Counted from the first letter of the stretch, positions 1 through 9,364 are shown. The stretch is 64,000 nucleotides of DNA from Oleidesulfovibrio alaskensis DSM 16109 (GCF_000482745.1 NZ_AXWQ01000005.1:248001-312000), one strand, 5' to 3'. A program made the numbers and translations. The notes: generated by a model from the sequence alone, not told the origin.

Positions 1-1763
1 AGATCATCCGCATTAATGGTCTCGCGCTCCAGCAGAGCCTCTGCGATACGGTGCAGTGTATCCAGATTCTCCTGCAGCAGCGTGCGGGCCTTTTCACGGG
101 CTTCGTCAATGATGCGTTTTACTTCGGCATCCACCATGCGGGCGGTCTCTTCGCTGTAGTTGCGCGAATGAGCCCATTCGCGGCCGATGAAGACTTCTTC
201 ACCCTGCTCGCCGATGTTCATGGGGCCGATGGCGTCGCTCATGCCCCATTCACACACCATCTTGCGGGCCATTTTGGTGGCGCGTTCGATGTCGTTACCG
301 GCTCCTGTGGTAATCTCTCCGAAGACGACTTCTTCGGCCAGACGCCCGCCGAGCAGCACCACAAGATTATTCAGCAGATATGTGCGCGAATAGCCGTGGC
401 GGTCTTCGTCGGGCAGCTGCATGGTTACGCCCAGCGCCCTGCCACGGGGAATGATGGAAACCTTGTGCACGGGGTCTGTGCCGGGCAGCAGACGCGCAGT
501 AAGGGCATGACCGCCTTCGTGGTAGGCTGTGACACGCTTTTCCTTGTCGCTCATCACCAGACTGCGGCGTTCCTTGCCCATCAGCAGCTTGTCTTTGGCC
601 GTCTCGAAATCAAGCATGTTCACCTGATCCTTGTTCATCTTGGCAGCTTGCAGAGCCGCTTCGTTGACAAGGTTTTCAAGATCGGCACCGGAAAAGCCCG
701 GAGTACCTTTGGCCAGCATTTCCATATCCACGTCACGCGCCAGCGGAGTACGCTTGCTGTGTACTTCCAGAATGCGCTTACGTCCGCGCAGGTCGGGCGT
801 CGGCACCACCACCTGCCTGTCAAAACGTCCGGGCCGCAGCAAAGCCGGGTCCAGCACGTCAGGTCTGTTGGTGGCGGCTATCAGAATAACGCCTTCGTTG
901 GATTCAAAGCCGTCCATTTCGACAAGCAGCTGGTTCAGAGTCTGTTCACGCTCGTCGTGTCCGCCGCCAAGACCGGCACCGCGCTGACGCCCCACCGCAT
1001 CAATCTCATCGATGAAGATAAGGCAGGGAGCGTTTTTCTTGCCCTGTACAAACAGGTCGCGCACGCGCGAGGCACCGACCCCGACAAACATTTCCACAAA
1101 GTCCGAACCGGAAATGGAAAAGAAGGGCACGCCGGCCTCACCCGCCACGGCACGGGCCAGCAGCGTTTTACCGGTGCCGGGAGGCCCCACAAGCAGCACC
1201 CCCTTGGGGATGCGCCCGCCAAGACGGGTGAATTTTTTAGGATTACTAAGAAAGTCAACAACTTCAGTGAGCTCTTCTTTGGCTTCGTCCACGCCCGCCA
1301 CATCGTCAAAGGTGACCTTTGCCGATTCGTGCGAGATCATACGGGCCCGCGAACGGCCGAAAGACATGGCTTTTCCGCCGCCACCCTGCATCTGGCGCAT
1401 GAAGAATATCCATACACCGATAAGCAGCAGCATGGGGAACCACGACACCAGCAGCGTCATGTACCACGGAGCTTCTTCCTTGGGCTCTGCCTTTACCTGC
1501 ACACCCTTTTCCAGCAGGCGGTTGACCAGGTCGGGGTCATTGGGTGCTATGGTCTGGAACGACTGCCCTTCGGCGGTCTGTCCTTTCAGCTTTTCGCCCT
1601 GAATAGTTACCTGAACGACTTCCCCCTGAGTGACTTTGTTAAGAAACTCAGTGTAGGACATCTGGGCCTGCGGCCCGGGGGGCTGGCTGAACAGGTTGAA
1701 AAGAACCACCATCAGCAGTGAGATGACGGCCCATAAAACCAAATTGCGCGAGAACTGATTCAA
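1..1763 (-). CDS. ftsH: FtsH ATP-dependent zinc metalloprotease (C-terminus cut by window edge)
   Basis: Membrane-anchored AAA+ protease that extracts and degrades membrane and cytosolic proteins. About 587 codons are visible; roughly the last 60-80 residues of a usual FtsH lie outside the window. An N-terminal membrane segment (about residues 8-25) is followed by a periplasmic part. The AAA module has Walker A GPPGTGKT near residue 194 and Walker B with FIDEIDAVG. The zinc site HEGGH lies near residue 415. The start is taken as TTG at 1763 because a GGAGG sits 9 bases upstream and the reading MNQFSRNL fits the family; no ATG fits better. A long open frame on the plus strand here is only its shadow. 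Identification is very secure; the start is fairly secure. Confidence 0.96.
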   Translation of the reverse strand, partial: MNQFSRNLVLWAVISLLMVVLFNLFSQPPGPQAQMSYTEFLNKVTQGEVVQVTIQGEKLKGQTAEGQSFQTIAPNDPDLVNRLLEKGVQVKAEPKEEAPWYMTLLVSWFPMLLLIGVWIFFMRQMQGGGGKAMSFGRSRARMISHESAKVTFDDVAGVDEAKEELTEVVDFLSNPKKFTRLGGRIPKGVLLVGPPGTGKTLLARAVAGEAGVPFFSISGSDFVEMFVGVGASRVRDLFVQGKKNAPCLIFIDEIDAVGRQRGAGLGGGHDEREQTLNQLLVEMDGFESNEGVILIAATNRPDVLDPALLRPGRFDRQVVVPTPDLRGRKRILEVHSKRTPLARDVDMEMLAKGTPGFSGADLENLVNEAALQAAKMNKDQVNMLDFETAKDKLLMGKERRSLVMSDKEKRVTAYHEGGHALTARLLPGTDPVHKVSIIPRGRALGVTMQLPDEDRHGYSRTYLLNNLVVLLGGRLAEEVVFGEITTGAGNDIERATKMARKMVCEWGMSDAIGPMNIGEQGEEVFIGREWAHSRNYSEETARMVDAEVKRIIDEAREKARTLLQENLDTLHRIAEALLERETINADD

Positions 1764-2009
1764 CGCTAGTAACCTCCATTCCGTGCAGGACGGATATTGC
1801 TTTCGAGCTAAGAAGTTTAAGGTCGTGCGCACGGTTTGGCAATGTCTGCAACACGCTTTTTCGGGCTTTTCCGAAAGTTGCACGACCTGCACTCTAAAAA
1901 CGCATAAACGGGCGGAGACGTCAACAGCATAACAAGCCTTGTGCCCTATGGAAAAAACTGATACATCCCGAAACCTGCAAGCAGTTCTGCATATAGCGCA
2001 GATTTCAAC

Positions 2010-2103
2010 GGAAGCGTATCGTCACCGGTGTGGCGCCCGGTCTTCAAAACCGGTGGACGGCTGAGAGGTCGTCGGTAGGTTCGACTCCTATACGCTTCCG
2101 CCA
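2010..2103 (+). tRNA. selC: tRNA-Sec (anticodon TCA)
   Basis: Selenocysteine tRNA that decodes UGA. It has an 8-bp acceptor stem (GGAAGCGT with ACGCTTCC), a long variable arm, the anticodon TCA at 2044-2046 in a 7-base loop, a TpsiC arm with GGTTCGACTCC, discriminator G at 2100 and an encoded CCA at 2101-2103. The long acceptor stem and extra arm are hallmarks of tRNA-Sec and match the E. coli selC pattern closely. No selA, selB or selD is visible nearby, so the gene stands alone between ftsH and a zinc-ribbon gene. Its presence implies that the organism makes selenoproteins, commonly formate dehydrogenases or hydrogenases in this group. Confidence 0.97.
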
Positions 2104-2254
2104 TTTTTTTCTTATCCCCATCATTTTCTTTTTGCATACCTGCAGCCGTTCAGGGGTTGCCTGCGCCCGTGCAGTGATTATATGCTGCGCAGAAACCGCG
2201 CCTGCGGGCGTGCAGTCATTCACAAACACCGGCAACGACAACAGGAAGTCAGCG

Positions 2255-2539
2255 ATGCCTCTTTTTGAATTTGAATGTACCGAATGCGGCAACCGTTTTG
2301 AAGAACTTGTACGGGACAGCTTCAGCGAAATCACCTGTCCTGTCTGCGGAGCCGCCAATGTGCAGAAAGTGATGTCCATGCCCTGTCAGATTCCCGGAAC
2401 AGGCCCCAACAGACTGCCGGGCGCTCTGGCAAAAGGCGGAGGCGCCCCCAAAATGCAGTATGTGCCGCATGTTCCCCGCCCGTCCAAACCATCGGGCGGA
2501 TGCGGCGGATGCAGCAACGGCAGTTGCGGCGGCAATTGA
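2255..2539 (+). CDS. FmdB-type zinc-ribbon protein
   Basis: Small 94-residue protein starting MPLFEFEC, the pattern of the FmdB/CxxC putative regulatory family. Four cysteines in two pairs (C8-x2-C11 and a second CPVC pair near residue 30) should bind one zinc. The tail is low-complexity and ends in a Gly/Cys/Ser-rich stretch. The start at 2255 follows an AGGAAG ribosome site; the upstream part of the open frame runs through selC and is not coding. Function is unknown in the family; FmdB was first noted beside formamidase genes. A strong hairpin follows the stop. Confidence 0.85.
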   Translation: MPLFEFECTECGNRFEELVRDSFSEITCPVCGAANVQKVMSMPCQIPGTGPNRLPGALAKGGGAPKMQYVPHVPRPSKPSGGCGGCSNGSCGGN

Positions 2540-2559
2540 ATTCATACGGGATTGCGCCC

Positions 2560-2601
2560 GCACACAAAAGCCGGTCTCACCACAGACCGGCTTTTGTGTG
2601 C
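2560..2601. terminator. Long perfect hairpin after the zinc-ribbon gene
   Basis: An 18-bp perfect inverted repeat, GCACACAAAAGCCGGTCT and its complement, flanks a 6-base loop. It contains internal A and T runs, so it could stop transcripts from either side, although no separate T run follows the stem. It lies 20 bases after the zinc-ribbon stop. Confidence 0.55.
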
Positions 2602-2746
2602 GCAAGGCACCGGACACATCTTTCAGGCCGGTACTGCAACGCCCGCACGCCGCAGCCAACCGGCCGGATATCGCCGCCGCAGTGCTCCAGCCGGAGGCTG
2701 ACAAACCGCAAGACAGTCCGGCTGACATTCTGCAGCGCTCCTGCTT

Positions 2747-3691
2747 TTACACCTGATGCTTTTCACCGTCCGCACCGGCCCGCGGTGCCTGTTCCGGCAG
2801 CCACGGGTCCACATGCACCAGCACATCATGAATATGCGGCCCCAGCGCGTACAGCGCATCCTCCACAGCCAGAGCCACGGCATGCCCCTCGTCAACCGTT
2901 ATTCTACCGTCAACCTTGATATGCATGTCCACCTGCAGGCTGTTGCCCATGAAACGTGTCCGCAGTGAATGCACATCCTTCACTCCGGACACGGAACAGA
3001 CCACCTGTTCCAGTTCAGCGCGGGTCGTTTCATCAGCACCTTTGTCCATCAGGGCTTCCAGTGCGGGACGGCAGATATTCCACGCGGCGTACAGAATGAA
3101 AACCGCTACAACCAGTGCACCGGCCAGATCGGCCACCCCCCATGCGGGTACAAACCATGCCAGCCCCACGGCCGCAGCAGCAGGTATGGAGCTCAGCGCA
3201 TCAGTGCGGTGATGCCATGCATTGGCTTCCAGCGCCGAAGATCTGGCCTTTCTGGCCGCACGCAATGTCCAGCGGTACAGTCCTTCTTTTACCACAATTG
3301 AGAGTACCGCAGCCCCGAAGGCAACCGCACCGCGGCGATGGGCGCTCTCGCGGCCCATGGCTGCAATGGCGTCCCACGCTATCCCCACAGCGGCTCCCGC
3401 CAGCAGCAGGCCGATGACCACCGTGACCATGGTCTCCATACGCTGGTGTCCATGCGGGTGTTCTTCATCGGCAGGGGCGCTCCAGAAACGCACCCCGACC
3501 AGCACCACGACATCAGTCACCAGATCGGAAAGAGAGTGGATACCGTCTGCCACCACAGCCCTGCTGTGTCCGGCCGTACCCGCCATTATCTTGAACGCGG
3601 CAAGCGCAAGATTGAGCCACAGCCCTATCCACGTCACGCGGCTTACCATGGCTATGGTCTCCAGCTGGCTTCCGCCTGCATGTTTATTCAT
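2747..3691 (-). CDS. Cation diffusion facilitator (CDF) metal efflux protein
   Basis: Inner-membrane divalent metal/proton antiporter of 314 residues, within the usual CDF length. Five to six membrane segments are visible. The transport-site motifs are HSLSD in the second membrane helix and HHRTD in the fifth. A C-terminal cytoplasmic domain ends with the family pattern HIHDVLVHVDPW. The His-rich EEHPHGH segment lies in the loop after TM2-3. Start chosen at 3691: ATG with AGAGGAG 7 bases upstream; the longer open frame adds unsupported residues. It stands alone. Metal specificity (Zn, Fe, Co, Mn or Ni) cannot be read from the sequence. Confidence 0.93.
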   Translation of the reverse strand: MNKHAGGSQLETIAMVSRVTWIGLWLNLALAAFKIMAGTAGHSRAVVADGIHSLSDLVTDVVVLVGVRFWSAPADEEHPHGHQRMETMVTVVIGLLLAGAAVGIAWDAIAAMGRESAHRRGAVAFGAAVLSIVVKEGLYRWTLRAARKARSSALEANAWHHRTDALSSIPAAAAVGLAWFVPAWGVADLAGALVVAVFILYAAWNICRPALEALMDKGADETTRAELEQVVCSVSGVKDVHSLRTRFMGNSLQVDMHIKVDGRITVDEGHAVALAVEDALYALGPHIHDVLVHVDPWLPEQAPRAGADGEKHQV

Positions 3692-3910
3692 GGTCACACT
3701 CCTCTGACTGCACAATAAAAAATGCCGTTTGAAGAGTCCATGTGTGAGAATGACTATCCTCTTCGTGCACAGTGTGGCCGCTACTGCCGCAACCTTATCC
3801 GCATCCGCCAGTGTACGCACAGGTTACCGCAATGCAGCAGGAGGCATGCGACATACTGCGGCGTATGACAGCCCTGCGGCAAGCATACACCAAAAAGCCC
3901 GCCGGACAGC

Positions 3911-3934
3911 AAAAAGGCCGTCCGGAGACGGCCT
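3911..3934 (-). terminator. Rho-independent terminator of the bmp operon
   Basis: An 8-bp stem AGGCCGTC/GACGGCCT with a 4-base loop, followed on the minus strand by five T. It lies 26 bases past the stop of the ABC ATPase gene. Confidence 0.85.
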
Positions 3935-3959
3935 GTAAAGCTGATATCGGCAGGCGGAG

Positions 3960-5501
3960 CTATTCCGGCTGCACACCGGCCATCATCAGACCGATGGCTT
4001 CGACTTTTTTTTCATCCGTACGGGGAAACACGTCAACAAACCTGCCGCGGTACATGACTGCTATTCTGTCAGCCAGTTGCAAAGCTTCGTTGAGTTCGCT
4101 TGTGATAAGCAGAATGCCCGCACCGGAACGCGCCTCAAGCAGCCGGTTCCAGACTTCTTCCGTGGCAGAAATATCCAGCCCCTGAGTAGGGTTTTCTGCC
4201 ACAATGATAGCCGGTTCGCGAAAAAATTCGCGCCCTATGACCAGCTTCTGCAGGTTGCCGCCGGAAAGCGCGCGTGCAGGAGCATCAACATGCCCCGGCT
4301 GGACATTGTATTCCTGCACGATACGGCGCGTCACTTCTTCAGCCTGAGCCCTGTCCAGCAGACCGCGTCTGCTGAAGGCGTGACGGGTGGTAAGCAGAAA
4401 GTTGTCCACAAGGTCAAGGTATTTGCAGGTGGCAAGCCCCTGCCGGTCTTCGGGAATATAGGCCAGCGATCTGCCCCTTCTGGGCGGATGCGGATAAAAT
4501 GCGTTCCACGGGCGGCCGAGAATCTCCACACGACCGGCGGCGGGACGCCGCAGTCCGCAGACAACCTCTACCAGCTCTTTCTGTCCGTTACCGGCAACGC
4601 CTGCCACAGCAACAATTTCGCCTCTGCACAGCGCCAGCCGGATGTCATCCAGTCCGTCTCCGCCAAGGCCTTCTATCTCAAGGACCTTTTCACACACAGG
4701 CACCGGCGGTGCATCGACACTTAGCACAACATCACGACCGACCATACGGTTGGCCAGCACCTTCTGGTTAGGTACGTCTGATTCGTGGAACTCGTCCACT
4801 ATCTCACCGCGGCGCAGAATGGCTATCTCGTCGGCCACACTCAGCACTTCCTGCAGTTTGTGGCTGATGAACACAATGGATTTGCCCTGATCCGCCATAC
4901 GCCACAACGCCTCGAAAAGCTGTTCGGTCTCCGACGGGGTAAGCACCGCTGTGGGTTCGTCAAAAATAAGCACACGGCTGTCGCGGTACAGCAGCTTGAG
5001 AATCTCCACACGCTGCTTTTCACCCATGGAAAGCCCCGAAACCGGAGCCGAAGGCGATATTTCCAGTCCGTATTTCTCTGCCAGACGGGCAACAGTCTCT
5101 TCCATCCTGCGCGGCGAAAGCAGAAAACCACCACGCTGTCCCAGCATGACGTTTTCCGCCACGGTCATGGACTCCACCAGCATGAAATGCTGGTATACCA
5201 TACCTATTCCGGCGGTAAGGGCATCCGCCGGCGAGGTGAAGCGTACCGGTGCGCCGTCTATATATATCGTTCCGGAATCCTGCGGAAAGCGTCCGGACAG
5301 AATGGACATGAGCGTGGACTTTCCGGCGCCGTTTTCGCCCAGCAGGGCCTTGATCATGCCCGGCCGGATATCCAGCGTGATATCGTGGTTGGCGCGTACT
5401 CTGCCGAAGGATTTACTTATTCCCTCCAGCCTGACCACAGGCGGAAGGTGGGTATATCTGTCCCGCGCAGTGCGTTTGTTGAGCGGTTTCTGTTCTGTCA
5501 C
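3960..5501 (-). CDS. ABC transporter ATPase, double-domain, for BmpA-type nucleoside uptake
   Basis: Cytoplasmic ATPase of 513 residues with two tandem nucleotide-binding domains, as in sugar and nucleoside importers (RbsA/NupO type). The first has Walker A GENGAGKST at 55-63 and a signature LSMGE. The second has a degenerate Walker A (AGVAGNGQKE) but a good signature LSGGN, which is normal for this subfamily. It is the last gene of gpt-bmpA-permease-permease-ATPase, 9 bases after the preceding permease. The family and the gpt neighbour indicate purine nucleoside import rather than sugar import; the exact ligand is inferred. Confidence 0.92.
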   Translation of the reverse strand: MTEQKPLNKRTARDRYTHLPPVVRLEGISKSFGRVRANHDITLDIRPGMIKALLGENGAGKSTLMSILSGRFPQDSGTIYIDGAPVRFTSPADALTAGIGMVYQHFMLVESMTVAENVMLGQRGGFLLSPRRMEETVARLAEKYGLEISPSAPVSGLSMGEKQRVEILKLLYRDSRVLIFDEPTAVLTPSETEQLFEALWRMADQGKSIVFISHKLQEVLSVADEIAILRRGEIVDEFHESDVPNQKVLANRMVGRDVVLSVDAPPVPVCEKVLEIEGLGGDGLDDIRLALCRGEIVAVAGVAGNGQKELVEVVCGLRRPAAGRVEILGRPWNAFYPHPPRRGRSLAYIPEDRQGLATCKYLDLVDNFLLTTRHAFSRRGLLDRAQAEEVTRRIVQEYNVQPGHVDAPARALSGGNLQKLVIGREFFREPAIIVAENPTQGLDISATEEVWNRLLEARSGAGILLITSELNEALQLADRIAVMYRGRFVDVFPRTDEKKVEAIGLMMAGVQPE

Positions 5502-5510
5502 GGCGTCCCC

Positions 5511-6431
5511 CTATTCGTCCGGCTCGATGTTGACGCCGAGAGCGGCAGGCGCATTTCCGCCGCCTCCCCTGAGCGAAGATACCAGCAGCACGACAACCGT
5601 AAGCGCGTACGGCAGCATGAGCAGCAGCGAGGAAGGCAGCGTGGCCCCCATGGCCTGCAGGCGCAGTTGGAAAACCATGACCCCGCCGAAGAGATAGGCA
5701 CCCAGCACAGCCCTTCCGGGTCGCCAGAAGGCGAAAATGACCAGTGCCACGGCAATCCATCCGCGACCGGCCGTCATGTTGTTTGTCCACAGATGGGTGT
5801 ACGCCAGCGAAAGATAGGCGCCTCCCACCCCCACAAGAAAGCCCCCCGCAAAAATGGCCATCCAGCGCAGGCGCACAGGGTTAAGCCCCACAGCGGCAGA
5901 GGCCGCTGGATTTTCACCGGCACTGCGCAGCGCCATGCCTGCACGGGTGCGACAGATGAAAAACCAGAACAGCAGCGGCATGACATAAGAAAGGTACACA
6001 AGGGCGTCGTGGCGGAAAAAGATATCGCCCGCCAGCGGTATGGATGAAAGCACGGGTACGGCAAACGGCGTGAAGCCTTCTGTGATCACGCCGACATAAG
6101 GCGTTCCCAGATAATCTGCCAGCCCTACCCCCAGAATGGTCAAAGCCAGTCCGGAAACAACCTGACTGCCCAGAAAGACCTGACAGACAAGGCCGTGCAA
6201 CAGCCCCAGCATTCCGGCCGCTGTACCGGCCATAAGCACACCTATCCAGGGATTGCCTGTCCAGTGCGTGAACAGAAAACCGAAAAAAGCCCCCAGAATC
6301 ATCATTCCTTCCACGCCCAGATTGAGCACGCCCGCCCTTTCGGTGAACATTTCGCCCAGCGTGGCAAACAGTATAGGCGTGCCGGCCTGAATGGTGGCGG
6401 CCAGAACGGGGATGACAAGTTCCGCATACAT
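5511..6431 (-). CDS. ABC transporter permease, BmpA-type nucleoside uptake (second subunit)
   Basis: Polytopic inner-membrane permease of 306 residues (BPD_transp_2 family, NupQ-like). It has about eight hydrophobic helices and the family pattern LGEMFTERAGVLNLGVEGM near the N-terminus. The start at 6431 is an ATG with GGGGAGGA upstream, only 2 bases after the stop of the first permease; the longer frame upstream is the shadow of that gene. It should pair with the 6434-7501 subunit to form the channel. Confidence 0.92.
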   Translation of the reverse strand: MYAELVIPVLAATIQAGTPILFATLGEMFTERAGVLNLGVEGMMILGAFFGFLFTHWTGNPWIGVLMAGTAAGMLGLLHGLVCQVFLGSQVVSGLALTILGVGLADYLGTPYVGVITEGFTPFAVPVLSSIPLAGDIFFRHDALVYLSYVMPLLFWFFICRTRAGMALRSAGENPAASAAVGLNPVRLRWMAIFAGGFLVGVGGAYLSLAYTHLWTNNMTAGRGWIAVALVIFAFWRPGRAVLGAYLFGGVMVFQLRLQAMGATLPSSLLLMLPYALTVVVLLVSSLRGGGGNAPAALGVNIEPDE

Positions 6432-6433
6432 GG

Positions 6434-7501
6434 CTAGTCCTCCCCTTTGCTGCGGGGCTGCAGCGTAAACCAGACAAAAAACTGCCCGGCCAGCACTGTC
6501 AGCAGAATAAGCCCTTCGATAATGCCGCCGAATGCGGCGGGCACCTGCAGTTCCAGCTGCAGGTTTTCCACCCCTACCCGCAACCCTGCAAGCAGAAAGG
6601 AAAACACCGCGATGGTCGGAATGCGTAACCGGGCAAGCCACGCCACAACAATGGCCGTAAATCCATAACCGGCCATGACGTTGGACTGCAGCCTGCCAAG
6701 TGTGGTGGATGTTTCCAGAACGCCTGCCCAGCCGGCAAGAGCACCGCATAACACCAGCACAAAAACAACCAGAAAGTTGTACGGCATACGTGCGTAGCGC
6801 GCCGCTCTGGGGTTTTCTCCGCCCGCCAGCAGCTCAAACCCAAGCCGCGTACGATACAGAAAAAACCACAGCGCCACGGCCACCACGGCGCATAACACTA
6901 TGCCCCAGTGTATTCTGCCGACAACAGGGGCAAAAACCGCGGCCACGGGAAACATGGGGGTCATGGGAAATCCGAAACTGGCCGGGTCTTTCCACGGCCC
7001 GTAAACCATGTATTGCAGCAGCAGGATGCCGATATAGTTAAACATCAATGTTGTGATGATTTCATTCATACCCAGCCGCAACCGCAGCAGTGCCGGCACA
7101 AGCGCCCACAGGCCTCCGGCCACGGCACCGCACACCAGCATGAGCGGAATAAGCACCCACGCCGGAGCAGCAGGAAAAGTCAGCACGGCCCATGTGGCCC
7201 CCACTGCTCCCAGCGCGAACTGGCCCTCGGCGCCGATGTTCCATATCTGCATGCGAAAGCAGACGGCAACGCCCAAGGCGCACAGAAAAATGGGTATGGT
7301 TTTGAGCAGCGTATCTTCCAGCGCATACAGCTGGCCGAACCCGCCGTCCCACAACAGATACAGTCCCTTGAGAAAAGGTTTTCCCTGTACGGCCAGCATG
7401 GCGCCGCTCAGTGACAGAGAAAGAACAAGGGCAACCAGAAAAATGAAAAAGGAGCCCCAGTTAAGGGGCTCCTGTCGTTTAACGACTCTGTAACCCATCA
7501 T
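6434..7501 (-). CDS. ABC transporter permease, BmpA-type nucleoside uptake (first subunit)
   Basis: Permease of 355 residues (BPD_transp_2 family, NupP-like). It has a long N-terminal helix and a periplasmic stretch before the core, then repeated helices with the motif NIGAEGQFALGA that marks this subunit. It starts with ATG ATG; a GGAG lies about 12 bases upstream and either ATG is possible. The gene begins 27 bases after the stop of bmpA and is coupled to the next permease by a 2-base gap. Confidence 0.92.
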   Translation of the reverse strand: MMGYRVVKRQEPLNWGSFFIFLVALVLSLSLSGAMLAVQGKPFLKGLYLLWDGGFGQLYALEDTLLKTIPIFLCALGVAVCFRMQIWNIGAEGQFALGAVGATWAVLTFPAAPAWVLIPLMLVCGAVAGGLWALVPALLRLRLGMNEIITTLMFNYIGILLLQYMVYGPWKDPASFGFPMTPMFPVAAVFAPVVGRIHWGIVLCAVVAVALWFFLYRTRLGFELLAGGENPRAARYARMPYNFLVVFVLVLCGALAGWAGVLETSTTLGRLQSNVMAGYGFTAIVVAWLARLRIPTIAVFSFLLAGLRVGVENLQLELQVPAAFGGIIEGLILLTVLAGQFFVWFTLQPRSKGED

Positions 7502-7528
7502 CGGGCAATGTCTCCAGCGATGCAGGGT

Positions 7529-8677
7529 CTATTCGGTGGTGCCTACCACGCCTTCGACAAACCAGTCCATGCCGAGCAGCGCGGCATCACCGGCCTTTTC
7601 ACCTTCGGCAATGCGTATCTTGCCGCTCTGGTCTTTAACAGGACCGGTAAACACGGCAACCTTGCCGGAAGCTATGTCAGCCTTTTTGGCCAGCACTTCG
7701 TCACGCACGTCCTGCGGAACCATGTCGCCGAAGGGAGCGATATCGACAATGCCGTGTTCAAGTCCCCACCAGTACTGACCGGACTGCCAGCTGCCGTCAC
7801 GCACGCTGTCCACCACATGATCATAGAAGATCTGCCAGTTCCAGACAGCGGAAGTGAGGTGTGCCTTGGGTGCAAAGGTGCTCATGTCGGAGTTGTAGCC
7901 CACCGAGTACACACCGCGCTCCTGCGCTGCTTCCTGCGGGCCGGGAGAATCCTGATGCTGCGCAATGACATCCGCGCCCACATCCAGCAGCGACTTGGCG
8001 GCTTCTTTTTCTGTGGCGGGATCATACCAGGTCTTGGTCCAGACCACGCGCACCTGTGCGTCGGGGTTCACCGAACGCACGCCGAGAGCAAAAGCGTTGA
8101 TGCCGCGGATAACTTCGGGAATGGGGAAAGCCGCCACATAGCCGAGCACGTTGGATTTGGTCATGCGGCCTGCCACCATGCCCGTAAGGTAACGGGCCTG
8201 ATACACGCGGCCGAAATAGGCGCTCATGTTGGGGGCAGTCTTGTAGCCGGCACAGTGCATGAAGGTGATGTCAGGGTACTGTCCGGCCACTTTCAGGGTG
8301 GGGTCCATGTAGCCGTAGCTGGTGGTGAAAATCATGTCATAGCCTTTGCGGGCCATGTTCAGAATAACACGTTCCGCATCAGCACCTTCCGGAACGGACT
8401 CCACAAAAGAAGTGGTCACGCCGGGGCGTTTTTCCAGTTCCATACGGGCCTGATCGTGTGCATACGACCAGCCGGCGTCACCCACAGGGCTCACATAGAC
8501 AAAGCCGATTTTAAATTCTTTTTCAGCAGGTGCTTCTTCCGTTGCGGCAGGCGCGGAATCCTGCTTGGCCGCAGATTCGGCCGTGGCGGTTTTTTCCGCC
8601 GGTTTTTCCTTTTCGCAGCCGGTCAGCCCGCCGAATACCAGCAGGGCTGCGGCAAGCAGCAGCATAAGCTTGCGCAT
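7529..8677 (-). CDS. BmpA-family substrate-binding lipoprotein (nucleoside importer)
   Basis: Periplasmic, lipid-anchored binding protein of 382 residues. The signal peptide ends in the lipobox LTGC with Cys21 as the lipid site, followed by an Ala/Glu/Lys-rich linker and a type-1 periplasmic binding fold (PF02608 pattern, starting FKIGFVYVSPVGDAGW). In characterised members this family binds purine nucleosides. Start ATG at 8677 with GGGAGAA upstream. A hairpin lies between it and gpt (about 8723-8749), which could set the relative expression of the enzyme and transporter genes. Confidence 0.92.
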   Translation of the reverse strand: MRKLMLLLAAALLVFGGLTGCEKEKPAEKTATAESAAKQDSAPAATEEAPAEKEFKIGFVYVSPVGDAGWSYAHDQARMELEKRPGVTTSFVESVPEGADAERVILNMARKGYDMIFTTSYGYMDPTLKVAGQYPDITFMHCAGYKTAPNMSAYFGRVYQARYLTGMVAGRMTKSNVLGYVAAFPIPEVIRGINAFALGVRSVNPDAQVRVVWTKTWYDPATEKEAAKSLLDVGADVIAQHQDSPGPQEAAQERGVYSVGYNSDMSTFAPKAHLTSAVWNWQIFYDHVVDSVRDGSWQSGQYWWGLEHGIVDIAPFGDMVPQDVRDEVLAKKADIASGKVAVFTGPVKDQSGKIRIAEGEKAGDAALLGMDWFVEGVVGTTE

Positions 8678-8789
8678 CTAACGTTCTCCCTCGATGATGC
8701 AGACCATCCCAATATACATAGCGGGCAGCGTTCCCCGTGAACGCCGCCCAAGCCAGTAAACACTCCGGTTCGCACCGGAAAAAAACTAT

Positions 8790-9278
8790 CTACCCTTCTT
8801 GTCTGCGGTTGACAAGAGGCTGAACATATTGAATCTCGGAGTCCCAGGGGAACAAAATCCATGTATCCTGACTGACTTCGGTAATATAGGTATCAACCAC
8901 CGGACGGCCGGAAGGTTTTGCATACACGGTGGCAAAGTGAGCCTTGGGCAGCATTTCGCGCACTGCGCGCGCCGTGGTTCCGGTATCCACCAGGTCATCC
9001 ACTATCAGCCAGCCCTCGCCGTCACCTTCCACCCCTTTCAGGACAGAAATGCCCCCCTGCGACTTCCAGTCGTAACTGGCTATACAGATGGTATCCACCA
9101 GACGCACTTCAAGTTCACGCGCCAGAATGGCAGCGGGAACCAGACCGCCGCGGGTGATGGCCACTATACCCTTGAAAGGCCCCCGTTCCATGAGTCTCCA
9201 TGAGAGCGCTCTGGTATCGCGGTGCAGCTGCTCCCACGAAACGGGAAACATTTTATTGTAACGATCAGGATCTGCCAC
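8790..9278 (-). CDS. gpt: Xanthine-guanine phosphoribosyltransferase
   Basis: Converts guanine or xanthine plus PRPP into GMP or XMP. The 162-residue protein matches E. coli Gpt along its length: SRLM/LMERG start region, AITRGGLVPAAILARELE, a variable flap, the PRPP site IVDDLVDTGTTA (about 92-103) and KPSGRPVVD. The start is GTG at 9278 with AGGAGG 6 bases upstream. It is the first gene before the BmpA-type importer, which suggests coordinated import and salvage of purines. Confidence 0.94.
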   Translation of the reverse strand: MADPDRYNKMFPVSWEQLHRDTRALSWRLMERGPFKGIVAITRGGLVPAAILARELEVRLVDTICIASYDWKSQGGISVLKGVEGDGEGWLIVDDLVDTGTTARAVREMLPKAHFATVYAKPSGRPVVDTYITEVSQDTWILFPWDSEIQYVQPLVNRRQEG

Positions 9279-9364
9279 GTATTCCTCCTGTCACACAGGC
9301 TTGTAGTAACGTGCAGCGCCGTGCGGGGTTGCACATCCGGCGCTCAGCGGAACAAAGCGAAACA

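Noticed and set aside
51..1721. Long plus-strand open frame opposite ftsH
   Set aside because: It is the shadow of ftsH: the minus strand carries Walker, HEGGH and membrane motifs, while the plus translation has no family resemblance and is His/Gly/Ala rich.
8766..8793. Hairpin CCGGT/ACCGG with an adjacent A run upstream of bmpA
   Set aside because: On the transcribed minus strand the T run comes before the stem, so it cannot be a terminator.
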